Source: Planctomycetales bacterium 71-10 (GTDB lineage Bacteria > Planctomycetota > Planctomycetia > Isosphaerales > Isosphaeraceae). Taken from it: a DNA stretch of 64,000 nucleotides. The translations under genes and the position numbers were made by a program. Below, piece by piece: positions 48,313 to 56,679 of this stretch. The notes beneath the pieces were generated by a model. The model was not told where the DNA came from. It saw only the letters and a program-made list of their open reading frames with translations, and ran no database searches. The number at the start of each line of letters is the position of its first letter. Position 1 is the stretch's first letter. The DNA lies in assembly GCA_001898385.1 (NCBI GenBank), contig MKTT01000074.1, positions 92,685 through 156,684 of the forward strand. Direction: 5' to 3'.

Positions 48313-49638
48313 GTGAAAATCGCTGTGATCGGGACGGGTTACGTCGGGCTGGTCCAGGGCACCTGCCTCGCCGAGAGCGGCAACGACGTCGTGTGCATCG
48401 ACAAGGTCGAGGAGAAGATCAAGGGCCTGAAGCGGGGGGTGATCCCCATCTACGAGCCCGGCCTGGCCGAGCTGGTCCACCGCAACTACCGCGACGGCCG
48501 GCTGAAGTTCAGCACCGACCTGGCCTCGGGGATCGCCGACGCCGAGATCATCTTCATCGCCGTCGGGACGCCCCAGGGGGACGACGGCGGGGCCGACCTC
48601 TCCGGCGTGTTCGCCGTCGGCCGGCAGGTCGCCGAGAACCTGAACGGCCCCAAGATCATCGTCATCAAGAGCACGGTCCCCGTCGGCACGAACGCCGAGC
48701 TGGCCCGCCGGATGGCCGAGGTCGCCAGGGCCCCCTTCGACGTCGCCAACAACCCCGAGTTCCTCAAGGAAGGCGCCGCGCTGGAGGACTTCAACAAGCC
48801 CGACCGCGTCGTCGTCGGCGTCCGCCGCGAGGAGGTCGCGGAGAAGCTCCACGAGCTGTACGCCCCGTTCCTCCGCACCGACCGCCCGTTCCTGGTCATG
48901 TCGCCCGAGAGCGCCGAGATGACCAAGTACGTCGCCAACTGCCTGCTGGCGACCAAGATCAGCTTCATCAACGAGATGGCCAATCTCTGCGAGGCCTACA
49001 AGGCCGACGTCAACGACGTCCGCCGCGGCATCGGCCACGACCAGCGGATCGGCTTCCACTTCCTCCACCCGGGCGTCGGCTACGGCGGCAGCTGCTTCCC
49101 CAAGGACATCCGCGCCGTCATCCACATGGCCCAGTCCCGCGGCCTGGACCCCCGCATGATGCTGGCGGTCGACGAGGTCAACGAGGCCCAGAAGCAGGTC
49201 CTCGTCCGCAAGGTGACCGAGCACTTCCAGGGCGACCTGGCGGGCAAGACGATCGGCGTCTGGGGCCTGGCCTTCAAGCCCCGGACCGACGACATCCGCG
49301 AGGCCCCGGCGCTGGTGCTGATCGACGCGCTGCTGGCGCAGGGCGCCCAGGTCCGGGCCCACGACCCGGAGGCGATCCCCAACGTCCGGGCGATCTACGG
49401 CGACCGGATCACCTTCTGCGACCGGCCCTACGGCGCGGCCGAGGGGGCCGACGCCCTGGTGATCGCCACCGAGTGGAACGAGTTCCGCAACCCGGATTTC
49501 GAGGTCGTGAGGCGCCTGCTCAGGCGGCCGGTGGTCTTCGACGGCCGCAACGTGTTCGAGCCCGATCGGATGGTCGAGATGGGCTTCACCTACTATGGGA
49601 TGGGCCGGCTGGTCCCCGAGCCGCCGGCCGCCGGCTGA
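48313..49638 (+). CDS. ugd: UDP-glucose 6-dehydrogenase
   Basis: [31 protein letters not shown]...[24 protein letters not shown]...[15 protein letters not shown]. Confidence 0.95.
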   Translation: MKIAVIGTGYVGLVQGTCLAESGNDVVCIDKVEEKIKGLKRGVIPIYEPGLAELVHRNYRDGRLKFSTDLASGIADAEIIFIAVGTPQGDDGGADLSGVFAVGRQVAENLNGPKIIVIKSTVPVGTNAELARRMAEVARAPFDVANNPEFLKEGAALEDFNKPDRVVVGVRREEVAEKLHELYAPFLRTDRPFLVMSPESAEMTKYVANCLLATKISFINEMANLCEAYKADVNDVRRGIGHDQRIGFHFLHPGVGYGGSCFPKDIRAVIHMAQSRGLDPRMMLAVDEVNEAQKQVLVRKVTEHFQGDLAGKTIGVWGLAFKPRTDDIREAPALVLIDALLAQGAQVRAHDPEAIPNVRAIYGDRITFCDRPYGAAEGADALVIATEWNEFRNPDFEVVRRLLRRPVVFDGRNVFEPDRMVEMGFTYYGMGRLVPEPPAAG

Positions 49639-50789
49639 GCCGGGGCGGGGGGCAGGTCGCGCCACGCCCGCGCCAGGCCGTCGAGCCCGACGCGGGCGCA
49701 GGCGTCGGCGATCGCGGCGCGGGAGCCGGGGCGGTCGGCCTTCGAGAGCGCGTCGTCCAGGCCGCGGCCCGACGCCATGGGGTCGAGCGCCTCGCGGACG
49801 CGGGCGACCGCCCTCGCCTCGCGGTCGGCCTCGTCGCGACGCCCCAGGGCGGCCAGGGCGCGGGCCAGGCGGTATCGGGTGCGCCAGTCGTGGGGGGCGG
49901 CCTCCAGGGCCCGTCGGAAGGCGTCGGCGGCGGTCGCGGGCCGGCCGTCGTACTCCAGGTCCCAGCGGCCCCGGAGCCGTTCGTAGCGGGCGTCGCGGGC
50001 GGCCTCGGGCCAGGCGTCCAGCACGGCGCGGCCCCGCTCGACGTCGCCGTCGTCGGCCAGGGCCAGGGCCAGGGCCTCGCGCGGGCCGGGGCGGCCGGGC
50101 TGGTCGGCGACGATCGCCTCCAGCCGGGCGAGCCGAGCCGTACGGTCGGGGTCGTCGGGCCGGGGGTCGGAGCCGATCCGGCGCATCAGGGCGGCCTCGG
50201 CCTCCGCGTCGGCGGGGTCGGCGGCGATCCACTTCCGGAGCGTGTCGCGGGCGAGGTCGTCGGGGACCTCGGACAGCGCCGCCAGGGTCAGCTCGCGGAG
50301 CACCGCGGCGCGGTCCTCGGGCGCGACCTTCGCGAGCGCCTCGCGGCCGACGGCGGCGGCTTCGAACCAGCGGTCCTCGACGCGGAGGATCTCCAGGCGG
50401 AGGAGCCACGCCCGCGCGACGCCCGGGTCGGCCTCGGTCGCGCGACGCAGGGCGTCTTCGCCCCGGGCCGCGCGCCCCAGGGCCAGGCAGGCGCGGCCTT
50501 CCTCCAGGAGGGTCGTGGCGGTGGCCGACGGCGAGTCGTTGACCCGTCGCCACAGCTCCAGGGCCTCGCGCCAGTCCTTCTTCGCCGCCGCGGCCTCGGC
50601 GCGGCGGCGCAGCCGCGCGGGGTCCTCGGGCCGGGTCGCGAGGAACGCGACCAGCAGCGCCAGCGCCGCGACGCCAGCCCCCGCGGCGACGGCCCGACGC
50701 GGCCCCCGCGGCCTCGGCGGCACCTCCGCCCGGGCCGACGGCGACGGCGACGGCCGATCCCTGCGACGTTCCGGACGACGACGAGCCAT
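49593..50789 (-). CDS. TPR repeat protein, single N-terminal TM anchor
   Basis: ATG 50789: [11 protein letters not shown]...[21 protein letters not shown], then TPR-like repeats; 3' end overlaps ugd. Confidence 0.7.
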   Translation of the reverse strand: MARRRPERRRDRPSPSPSARAEVPPRPRGPRRAVAAGAGVAALALLVAFLATRPEDPARLRRRAEAAAAKKDWREALELWRRVNDSPSATATTLLEEGRACLALGRAARGEDALRRATEADPGVARAWLLRLEILRVEDRWFEAAAVGREALAKVAPEDRAAVLRELTLAALSEVPDDLARDTLRKWIAADPADAEAEAALMRRIGSDPRPDDPDRTARLARLEAIVADQPGRPGPREALALALADDGDVERGRAVLDAWPEAARDARYERLRGRWDLEYDGRPATAADAFRRALEAAPHDWRTRYRLARALAALGRRDEADREARAVARVREALDPMASGRGLDDALSKADRPGSRAAIADACARVGLDGLARAWRDLPPAPAQPAAGGSGTSRPIP

Positions 50790-50913
50790 GCGACGGACGA
50801 CCCCGCTGCCGAAGTGACCCCCAAGCGCCCCATCCTGCCCGATCCGCGACGGGTTGGGAACCCCCACGGGAGCGGTCGGCCGGCGCATGACCCCACGGAC
50901 GGGGCGGCCCGGA

Positions 50914-52536
50914 TCACGAGCCGGCCCGGGGCCGGCCCTCGACGACGGGGGCCGGATCGGGGGCGAGGGCGCGATGCTCCAGCTCGATCAGGCGGCGGTA
51001 GACGCCCAGGGCCTCGGCGTCGCCCAGCTTGGGCAGGTTGGAGCCGAGGATGACGGCGTCGGCCCGTTCGAGCAGACGCTGATGCTTCACCCACCGGCGT
51101 TCGGGGCTGCGGGCCAGGGCGGCGGGGTCGGGCGCGCGGCGGGCGATGCGCCGGGAGAACGCCGCGTAGTCGGGCTGGGCCTCCAGCACGCGGCGGATCT
51201 CGTCGCGCTCCTCGGCGAGGATGCGGGGGGCGTCGGGATGGAAGGGGACGGTCAGCTCGGGCCAGCGGTCGGCCAGGGCGGCGCGGAGGCGGGCGGCGGC
51301 GGGGGAGGGCCCGCGGCCGTTGAAGTTCGGGCCGCCCGGCGGCGGCGCCTGGGCGGTCGGCCCATGGTCCTCGTGGCCTTCGGCCGGGTTCGGGCCCTGG
51401 TCGCCCCCGCGGCCCCGCCGGCGGTTGCGCTCGGGGTCGATCTCCCCGGCCTTCGAGCGGGCCTTCGCCAGCCGGTCCTCGCCGTCGAGGCCGAGGGCCT
51501 GCGAGAGGCCCTCCAGCGCCGCGCGCTGCGAGGGCGAAGCGGCGGCGAGGACCGTCGACCAGGGGGCGTCCTGGGGGAGGAGGCCGCGGGCCTCGTCGTC
51601 GCCCCCCCTGGCGAACCGGCTCCGGTCGCGGATCAGGCGGTCCGAGGTCGTCGTCGGGATGTCGATCGTGTCGGACGTCAGCAGGACGTGGGCGAACGCC
51701 TCGTCGAACGTCGTCCGGCCGTCGCCGTCGAAGTCGGGCTTCGCGACGGCCCGGCCGGTGCGAGTCTCGCCCAGGATCGCCTCGAAGAACGAGGTGGAAA
51801 ACTCGTGGTAATCCTCCTCGTCGACGTCCGGGGTGCAGCCGGCGGCGGTGCGCGTGGCGACCGTCGAGAAGAACCCGGCGCGGGGATGGCGGGCGAGGCC
51901 CTTCGCGGGGTCCCCCTCGTTGTAGATGACGTTCGCAAACCCGCCGGAGTAGCACTGCACCATCACCAGCGTCAGGTCGACGCCCGGGTCCAGCTTGTCG
52001 AGTTGGGCGGCGAACTGCCGGACCGAGAGCGCGTTCGGGTGGCCGGGCATGACCAGGGTGGTGTCCCGGGGGGCGTCGCGATGCGCCGGGTCGGGCCCGC
52101 CGTGGCCGGTGAAGTAGAACACCAGGCGCTCGCCCGGCGGCAGCGACCGGCCGACGACCTCGAACCAGGCGTCGACGTTGGCGACGCTCGACGGCCCGAC
52201 CAGGCCCGGCAGCCGGACCTTCTCGTACCGGATGTCGGCCTCGTCGTTGTTCATGAGGATCATCCCCAGCGCGCGGGCCAGTCGCTGGTCGTCGCCGTCG
52301 GGGAGCCGATACTGGACCGAGTTCCGCGCGCCGCCGTCGCCGAAGTAGACGTCATGCCGCGCGTCCCCCAGGCCGACGCCCGCCAGCACGCGCCGGAAGT
52401 ACTCGACGTTCCGCTCCAGCGAGACCTGGTTGTGCGACGGCGGGCCGCCGCCGAACGTCACCACGTGCGTCCCGGCCGCGACCGTCGCGGCCCAGCCTCC
52501 CACGATCGCGAAGGCCAGCCCGTGCGCGAGTCGCAT
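50914..52536 (-). CDS. Secreted caspase-fold (clan CD-like) cysteine peptidase
   Basis: ATG 52536: MRLAHGLAFAIVGGWAATVAAG signal sequence; ERLVFYFTGHGGPD and LVMVQCYSGGF contain candidate catalytic His and Cys. Confidence 0.72.
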   Translation of the reverse strand: MRLAHGLAFAIVGGWAATVAAGTHVVTFGGGPPSHNQVSLERNVEYFRRVLAGVGLGDARHDVYFGDGGARNSVQYRLPDGDDQRLARALGMILMNNDEADIRYEKVRLPGLVGPSSVANVDAWFEVVGRSLPPGERLVFYFTGHGGPDPAHRDAPRDTTLVMPGHPNALSVRQFAAQLDKLDPGVDLTLVMVQCYSGGFANVIYNEGDPAKGLARHPRAGFFSTVATRTAAGCTPDVDEEDYHEFSTSFFEAILGETRTGRAVAKPDFDGDGRTTFDEAFAHVLLTSDTIDIPTTTSDRLIRDRSRFARGGDDEARGLLPQDAPWSTVLAAASPSQRAALEGLSQALGLDGEDRLAKARSKAGEIDPERNRRRGRGGDQGPNPAEGHEDHGPTAQAPPPGGPNFNGRGPSPAAARLRAALADRWPELTVPFHPDAPRILAEERDEIRRVLEAQPDYAAFSRRIARRAPDPAALARSPERRWVKHQRLLERADAVILGSNLPKLGDAEALGVYRRLIELEHRALAPDPAPVVEGRPRAGS

Positions 52537-52767
52537 CTCGATCCCCCCCGGTGACCCAACCCCGCCCGGGGCGCATCGCCCCCATTCCAATAAAGTAGCG
52601 TCGACGCAAGCCGGCGTGGATTCGGTTTCCGCCGGGGCGCCCCGGAATCCCCGGGGGCGGAAGCGGCCTACGGCCGAGGACCGCTTGTCGGGATCCGGGC
52701 GATCCAGGAATAATAGGGATGGCGTCGAGCCCATCGCTCCACGCCATCCCCCGCGAGGGACGCCGCC

Positions 52768-53001
52768 GTGAGTACGATCACGATCCAGGAAGCCCAGGCC
52801 CGATTGACGGAGTTGATCCGTCAGCTGAACCCCGGCGACGAAGTCGTCATCACCGAGGGCGATCGGCCCGTGGCCCGCCTGACGACGGCCCCCCTCCCCG
52901 AGCCGAGGCCCCGCCGCCTGGGGACGCTCCGGGGGACCGTCCTCCGCATGGCCCCTGACTTCGACGAGCCGCTGGACGATTTCCGGGAGTCCATGGAGTG
53001 A
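52768..53001 (+). CDS. Antitoxin, Phd/YefM-like (VapB partner)
   Basis: MSTITIQEAQARLTELIRQLNPGDEVVITEGDRPVARL. Confidence 0.88.
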   Translation: MSTITIQEAQARLTELIRQLNPGDEVVITEGDRPVARLTTAPLPEPRPRRLGTLRGTVLRMAPDFDEPLDDFRESME

Positions 53002-53384
53002 GGCTGCTGATCGACACCCACGCCTTGATCTGGGCCGTCGAGGCCCCCGAAAGGCTCGGTGAAACGGCGGCCGAGGCCATCCGGACACCCTCGAACATGC
53101 TCCTCCTCGGGGCCGGATCGATCTGGGAACTGGCGATCAAGACGAGCCTCAAGAAGCTGTCCCTCTCGATCCCCTACAGGTCGTGGATCGAACAGGCGAT
53201 GGAAGCGCTGGGGGCGACCCTCCTCCCGATCACCGTCGATCACGCGGACGTGCAGGCCGGACTCCCGTGGCATCATCGCGACCCGTTCGACCGCCTGCTC
53301 GCGGCCCAGGCCAAGGTTGAACACCTTCCGTTGATCAGCGCCGATCTCGTCTTCGACCTCTACGGCGTCACCCGCATCGGGTGA
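52998..53384 (+). CDS. PIN-domain toxin (VapC-like)
   Basis: LLIDTHALIWAVEAPERLG...HHRDPFDRLLAAQAKVEHLPLISADLVFDLYGV; GTG start overlaps the antitoxin stop (GTGA). Confidence 0.9.
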   Translation: MRLLIDTHALIWAVEAPERLGETAAEAIRTPSNMLLLGAGSIWELAIKTSLKKLSLSIPYRSWIEQAMEALGATLLPITVDHADVQAGLPWHHRDPFDRLLAAQAKVEHLPLISADLVFDLYGVTRIG

Positions 53385-53433
53385 GGCCGCGTCTTTCCAT
53401 CCCCCGCAACCTCCAAAGAAAGAACCAACAGCC

Positions 53434-54693
53434 GTGGCGCGTGAGAAGATCGTCCTCGCCTACAGCGGCGGCCTCGATACGTCGGTGGCCGTCAAGTGGA
53501 TCAACGAAACGTACGACATGGACGTCATCGCCTACACCTGCGACCTCGGGCAGGGGCAGGACATCCACGCGATCCGCGACAAGGCGCTGCGGACCGGGGC
53601 GATCGAGGCCATCGCCGAGGACGCCCGCAACCTGTTCATCGACTACTTCGTCTGGCCGTCGCTCATGGCCGGCGCCCTGTACGAGGGCAAGTACCCGCTG
53701 GCCACGGCGCTGGGCCGGCCGCTGATCGCCCAGCTCATGGTGCGCGTCGCCCGCGAGCACGGCGCGACGGCCGTCGCCCACGGCTGCACCGGCAAGGGGA
53801 ACGACCAGGTCCGGTTCGACGTCACGTTCCAGACCCTCGCCCCCGACCTGAAGATCGTCGCCCCGGTCCGCGAGTGGAAGTGGACCCGCACCCAGGAGCT
53901 GGAGTTCGCCGCCAAGCACGGCATCGAGGTCGAGGCGACCAAGAAGTCGATCTTCAGCACCGACCAGAACATCTGGGGCCGCTCCATCGAGGCCGGCATC
54001 CTGGAGGACCCCTGGGTCGCGCCGCCGCCCGAGACCTTCCAGTGGACCGTCGCCCCCGAGGAAGCCCCGGACCAGGCCCAGGAGGTCGAGATCACCTTCG
54101 ACCAGGGCCGCCCCGTCGCCATCGACGGCAAGGAGATGGACGGCGTCGAGCTGATCGAGACGGCCAACAAGATCGCCGGCAAGCACGGCGTCGGCCGCAT
54201 CGACCACATCGAGAACCGCCTCGTCGGCATCAAGTCGCGCGAGATCTACGAGGCCCCCGGCGCCATCCTGCTCCACCACGCCCACAAGGAGCTGGAGACG
54301 CTCACGCTCTCCAAGGAGTCCGACCGCTTCAAGACCCTGGTCAGCCAGGCCTACGCCGACCTGATCTACAACGGCCTCTGGTTCAGCCAGCTCCACCAGG
54401 ACCTGATGGCGTTCACGGTCTCCAACCAGCAGTACGTCAGCGGCACGGTCCGCATGCGGCTGTACAAGGGCGGGATGATCGTCGTCGGCCGCAAGAGCCC
54501 CAACAGCCTCTACCGCCACGAGCTGGCGACGTACGAGGAGGGCGACCAGTACGACGCCACCGCGGCCATGGGCTTCATCAAGATCCACGGCCTCGGCCAG
54601 ACCACCCAGGCCAAGCACCAGTTGCTCAACAGCAAGGCCGGCGGCCCGCGCCTGGAACTCCCCAGCATCATCCCGCCCGACACCACGAAGTGA
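53434..54693 (+). CDS. argG: Argininosuccinate synthase
   Basis: KIVLAYSGGLDTSVAVKWINETYDMDVIAYTCDLGQGQD...HGCTGKGNDQVRF. Confidence 0.96.
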   Translation: MAREKIVLAYSGGLDTSVAVKWINETYDMDVIAYTCDLGQGQDIHAIRDKALRTGAIEAIAEDARNLFIDYFVWPSLMAGALYEGKYPLATALGRPLIAQLMVRVAREHGATAVAHGCTGKGNDQVRFDVTFQTLAPDLKIVAPVREWKWTRTQELEFAAKHGIEVEATKKSIFSTDQNIWGRSIEAGILEDPWVAPPPETFQWTVAPEEAPDQAQEVEITFDQGRPVAIDGKEMDGVELIETANKIAGKHGVGRIDHIENRLVGIKSREIYEAPGAILLHHAHKELETLTLSKESDRFKTLVSQAYADLIYNGLWFSQLHQDLMAFTVSNQQYVSGTVRMRLYKGGMIVVGRKSPNSLYRHELATYEEGDQYDATAAMGFIKIHGLGQTTQAKHQLLNSKAGGPRLELPSIIPPDTTK

Positions 54694-54747
54694 CCCCCGC
54701 GCCGGCCGCCCCCCTCGGGGCGGCCGGTCATGCGAAGGGAGCGACGC

Positions 54748-55032
54748 ATGGCGACGAGCACGACCCGCCCCGCGGGCAACGAAGCGACGATCCTCGGCCG
54801 ACTCCTGTCGCGAGGAGACGACCCCATGCCCGTCGACCTGGCCCGCTACATCACGACCCTGGATTTCACCGGCGAGGACCGGGCGCGGATGGACGACCTC
54901 GCCGCCCGCAACCGTGAAGACGCCCTCTCGCCCGAAGAGCGGGCCGAATTGGAGGACTTCGCCAGGGCCGGCACGGTCCTGGCCATCCTCCAGTCCAAGG
55001 CCCGTCGCGCCCTGGCCGGCGCACGGCCCTGA
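54748..55032 (+). CDS. Small helical protein, partner of the downstream HNH gene
   Basis: MATSTTRPAGNEATILGRLLSRGDDPMPVDLARYITTLDFTGEDRARMDDLAARNREDALSPEERAELEDFARAGTVLAILQSKARRAL; 1-nt gap to the next gene. Confidence 0.7.
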   Translation: MATSTTRPAGNEATILGRLLSRGDDPMPVDLARYITTLDFTGEDRARMDDLAARNREDALSPEERAELEDFARAGTVLAILQSKARRALAGARP

Positions 55033-55033
55033 T

Positions 55034-55435
55034 ATGGAATCCGCCCTCGTTCGGCTCGTGCGGGAGCGGGCCGGGGATCGCTGCGAATACTGCCGGATGC
55101 CGCAGGCGTTCGAGCGGACGCCGTTCCAGGTCGATCACGTCATCGCCCGGAAACACGGCGGGCCGACCTCGCCGGGCAACCTTTGCCTGAGCTGCTTTTA
55201 CTGCAACAGCTTCAAGGGCTCGGACATCGCGACCCTCTCGCCCGACTCGCGCCGGCTCGTCGCCCTCTACAACCCTCGGACTCAGAACTGGCCCCGCCAC
55301 TTTCGATGGCGGGGCGCGCATCTCCAGGGCCGGACGGAGACGGCCCGTGCGACGATCATCCTGCTCAGGATCAATGAACCCTTGAGGATCGAACTCCGTT
55401 CGGCCCTGATCGCGGAAGGGATTGACTTCGACTGA
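55034..55435 (+). CDS. HNH endonuclease
   Basis: RAGDRCEYCRMPQAFERTPFQVDHVIARKHGGPTSPGNLCLSCFYCNSFKGSDI. Confidence 0.92.
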   Translation: MESALVRLVRERAGDRCEYCRMPQAFERTPFQVDHVIARKHGGPTSPGNLCLSCFYCNSFKGSDIATLSPDSRRLVALYNPRTQNWPRHFRWRGAHLQGRTETARATIILLRINEPLRIELRSALIAEGIDFD

Positions 55436-55465
55436 CGCAGATCGGTCGTCGTCCCCGCCGCACCG

Positions 55466-56644
55466 TCACGACGCCGGCCGCACCGAGATCCGGAACTCGC
55501 CCGTGCCGGACAGCGGCTTCGCGTGGCGGACGGCGACGAAGTAGTCGCGAGACTCGGTCAGGCGGACGGTCATCGACAGGTTCGAGCCCTCGGCGGCGTA
55601 GAGCCGGCCGGCGGCCGAGTCGCGGTCGCGCTGGACGGAGAGGAGCAGGGGGGTGACGCCCTCGGCCCGGATCGCGAACAGGCCCGGCCTCGCGGGGCGG
55701 AAACGGTAGCGCGCCACCTGACCGGCCGCGGCGATCGCGCCGGCCTTCGGCGGGTCGCCCGCGACCAGGGCGGACTCGGCGGGCTGTTCCACACCCGCCT
55801 TCGGGTAGGCGAGGTTCGCCATCACCTTGTCCATCGGCGAGAGGGCGGCGTTGTTGGGCGACACGAACGGCGAACCGTCGGCGTAGCGGGCCAGGCCGGC
55901 GGGGAACTGGTACATCATGATCGACGACGGGTCGAACATGCCGGCCTCGATCGGCCCGCCCCGGTACACGTCGATGATCTGCTCTCGGATCGTACGCGGG
56001 CTCCAGTTGTTCGGCGGCGCGCCGAAGACGCGGTTCGCCGCCGCCTCGTCCCAGACGATCGGGCGGTCCGGCCTCATATGTTCGTGGATGAACCCGAGCG
56101 CGTGGCCGAACTCGTGGAGGATGACCCGGCTGAACTCCGCCCGCAGGAACGCCGGGTCGCTCGCCAGCGACGGGTGGAAGACCAGGTTCATCGCCGGCTG
56201 CCCGCCCTGGCGCACGACGCCCAGGCAGTCGGACCCCAGGTACGAGCAGTACGTCCCGTAGCCGATCCCCAGCTGCGGCAGCGGCAGGACGTTCACCGTG
56301 ATGTGGGCCGTCGGCTGGTCGAAGTCGAACGCGACGTCGGCGTAGTCGCTCCAGGTCGGCGCGATGTCGCGCACGGCCTGGCGGATCCGCGAGCCCCAGG
56401 CGTCCGCGCCGTTCAGGAAGCCGACGTGCAGCTTCGAGCCCGTCGGCCAGCGCTTCGACAGGTCGAGCGCCGCGCGGCTCGGCCGGGCCTCGGTCTCCGG
56501 CCGCCTCGGGTCGATCGGCCCGCCCGCCGCCTGGTTGGCGCAATAGCCCATCGCGGGCGGCAGGTCGAGAGGGGTCGCGGGGCCCCCCTCGCCTTCGGGG
56601 ATGAACGGAGACACGTCGACCGGCAGCGGATCCATGGCGGCCAT
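55466..56644 (-). CDS. Astacin-like (M12A) metallopeptidase with C-terminal pre-peptidase-like domain
   Basis: HEFGHALGFIHEHMRPDR zinc motif and SSIMMY Met-turn; C-terminal GQVARYRFRPARPGLFAIRAEG; no obvious signal peptide. Confidence 0.88.
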   Translation of the reverse strand: MAAMDPLPVDVSPFIPEGEGGPATPLDLPPAMGYCANQAAGGPIDPRRPETEARPSRAALDLSKRWPTGSKLHVGFLNGADAWGSRIRQAVRDIAPTWSDYADVAFDFDQPTAHITVNVLPLPQLGIGYGTYCSYLGSDCLGVVRQGGQPAMNLVFHPSLASDPAFLRAEFSRVILHEFGHALGFIHEHMRPDRPIVWDEAAANRVFGAPPNNWSPRTIREQIIDVYRGGPIEAGMFDPSSIMMYQFPAGLARYADGSPFVSPNNAALSPMDKVMANLAYPKAGVEQPAESALVAGDPPKAGAIAAAGQVARYRFRPARPGLFAIRAEGVTPLLLSVQRDRDSAAGRLYAAEGSNLSMTVRLTESRDYFVAVRHAKPLSGTGEFRISVRPAS

Positions 56645-56679
56645 GGGGAGACTCCTGGGGTTCGTGGCGGGGATGGGGA

